Assembly: GCA_031267995.1 (NCBI GenBank)
Contig: JAIRXZ010000066.1
Location: forward strand, 1 to 15,135
Direction: 5' to 3'
Length of the DNA: 15,135 nt
DNA from: Odoribacteraceae bacterium
Lineage (GTDB): Bacteria > Bacteroidota > Bacteroidia > Bacteroidales > Marinifilaceae
Position numbers and translations under genes: made by a program. The notes beneath the pieces were generated by a model. The model saw only the letters and a list, made by a program, of their open reading frames with translations, was not told where the DNA came from and ran no database searches. Below, piece after piece: positions 14,769 to 15,135 of the stretch (the first letter of the stretch is position 1; every line of letters begins with the position of its first letter).

Positions 14769-14804
14769 TTTTAAGAATTTTCCACGTTTTAAGAATTTTC
14801 CACG
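14769..14804. repeat. Perfect 18-bp tandem duplication upstream of the transglutaminase lipoprotein
   Basis: TTTTAAGAATTTTCCACG occurs at 14769-14786 and 14787-14804 with no mismatch. It occupies about 10 to 45 bp upstream of the gene's ATG, in the 5' untranslated or promoter region. No TTTG/TAnnTTTG pair is seen around it. Confidence 0.9.
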
Positions 14805-15135
14805 CGAGGGTACAAAAAAATTCCCGAACTCACCGCCCCGAGACGGCGAAGATTGCTCCGCCGACGGGATATTTGGAAAAAACACCGCGGGGGTGCCCCC
14901 ACGTTTTCGCTGGCGCGGGCTTGTAGGCCGTGCCCGTGACTTGAGACGTAGCACGCTACGTCTCTACTGATTCCCATAACCTGTAACCGTCCCGTGAATT
15001 GTAAGTACCTCTGTAGAGACGTAGCGTGCTACGTCTCCCGGAATGTCGCCAACATGCAACCGCACGCGCCAACGATGGTGTAGGGGCGCACCTTGTGTGC
15101 GCCCTTTCCCGCGTGTACATCCCCAACACGTCGAG
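14805..15135. repeat. Gene-free right edge with palindromes of families A, B and C
   Basis: No gene is apparent. A family B palindrome lies at 14911-14934. Two family C palindromes, GAGACGTAGC and GCTACGTCTC around a 2-bp centre, lie at 14943-14964 and 15016-15037, with the centre AC in one and GT in the other, so they are inverted relative to each other. A family A copy with its TTTCCCGCGTGTAC tail lies at 15067-15120 and matches the copy at about 147-203 on the left edge, including the preceding CCAACGAT. Confidence 0.8.

Noticed and set aside
11505..14774. A 1089-codon plus-strand open frame, and a 738-codon one at 8637-10853
   Set aside because: Both run antisense to IleS and the transglutaminase lipoprotein, whose families and motifs are clear; biased third positions remove antisense stops. 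The translations are low-complexity and match no family I know.

Overview
The window looks like a chromosomal segment of a GC-rich member of the Bacteroidota, most likely Bacteroidales. The evidence is: an exact Bacteroidota-type promoter (TTTG, 19 bp, TATATTTG) in front of ileS; an ileS / zinc-less DksA-TraR / lspA cluster of the kind seen in that phylum; a long, eukaryote-like IleS with the PPSANGMPGIHH signature; a KduD/gluconate 5-dehydrogenase homologue ending in the GGILAYIGKQP tail I associate with that phylum; and a helical plus Fn3-like hypothetical protein of a type I recall mainly from Bacteroidales. Assignment below phylum is inference.

Layout. Positions 1-1219 hold no convincing gene. 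They contain dispersed palindromes, short tandem duplications, an orphan bidirectional terminator and an A/C-rich leader. Positions 1220-6250 (+) are a compact five-gene operon for hexuronate use: an SDR-type fructuronate reductase (UxuB-like), mannonate dehydratase (UxuA), a KduD/gluconate 5-dehydrogenase-like SDR, KDPG aldolase (Eda) and an ExuT-like transporter, followed by a terminator. Imported glucuronate, or unsaturated uronates from pectin-type or GAG-type polymers, would be funnelled to 2-keto-3-deoxygluconate and, after phosphorylation, cleaved to pyruvate and glyceraldehyde-3-phosphate. The uronate isomerase (UxaC) and KDG kinase (KdgK) are not in this window.

The rest is on the minus strand. 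A Bacteroidales hypothetical protein (6436-7101) is preceded by a striking array of ten and a half 21-bp palindromic repeats (7172-7396). Further right lies the cluster ileS (8664-12086), DksA/TraR-like (8250-8630), lspA (7539-8147), transcribed from the promoter at 12114-12144. Upstream of it is a large lipoprotein with a transglutaminase core (12177-14759). Positions 14760-15135 return to non-coding sequence with the same palindrome families as the left edge.

Most genes have extreme C preference at third codon positions, which generates many long antisense open frames that I treat as artefacts. The transglutaminase gene instead prefers G-ending codons. I saw no CRISPR array, transposase, phage gene, tRNA or rRNA. 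The coding content is ordinary; the unusual signals are in repeats, palindromes with compensatory arms, and in-frame expansions. I do not see a clear undescribed multi-gene system.
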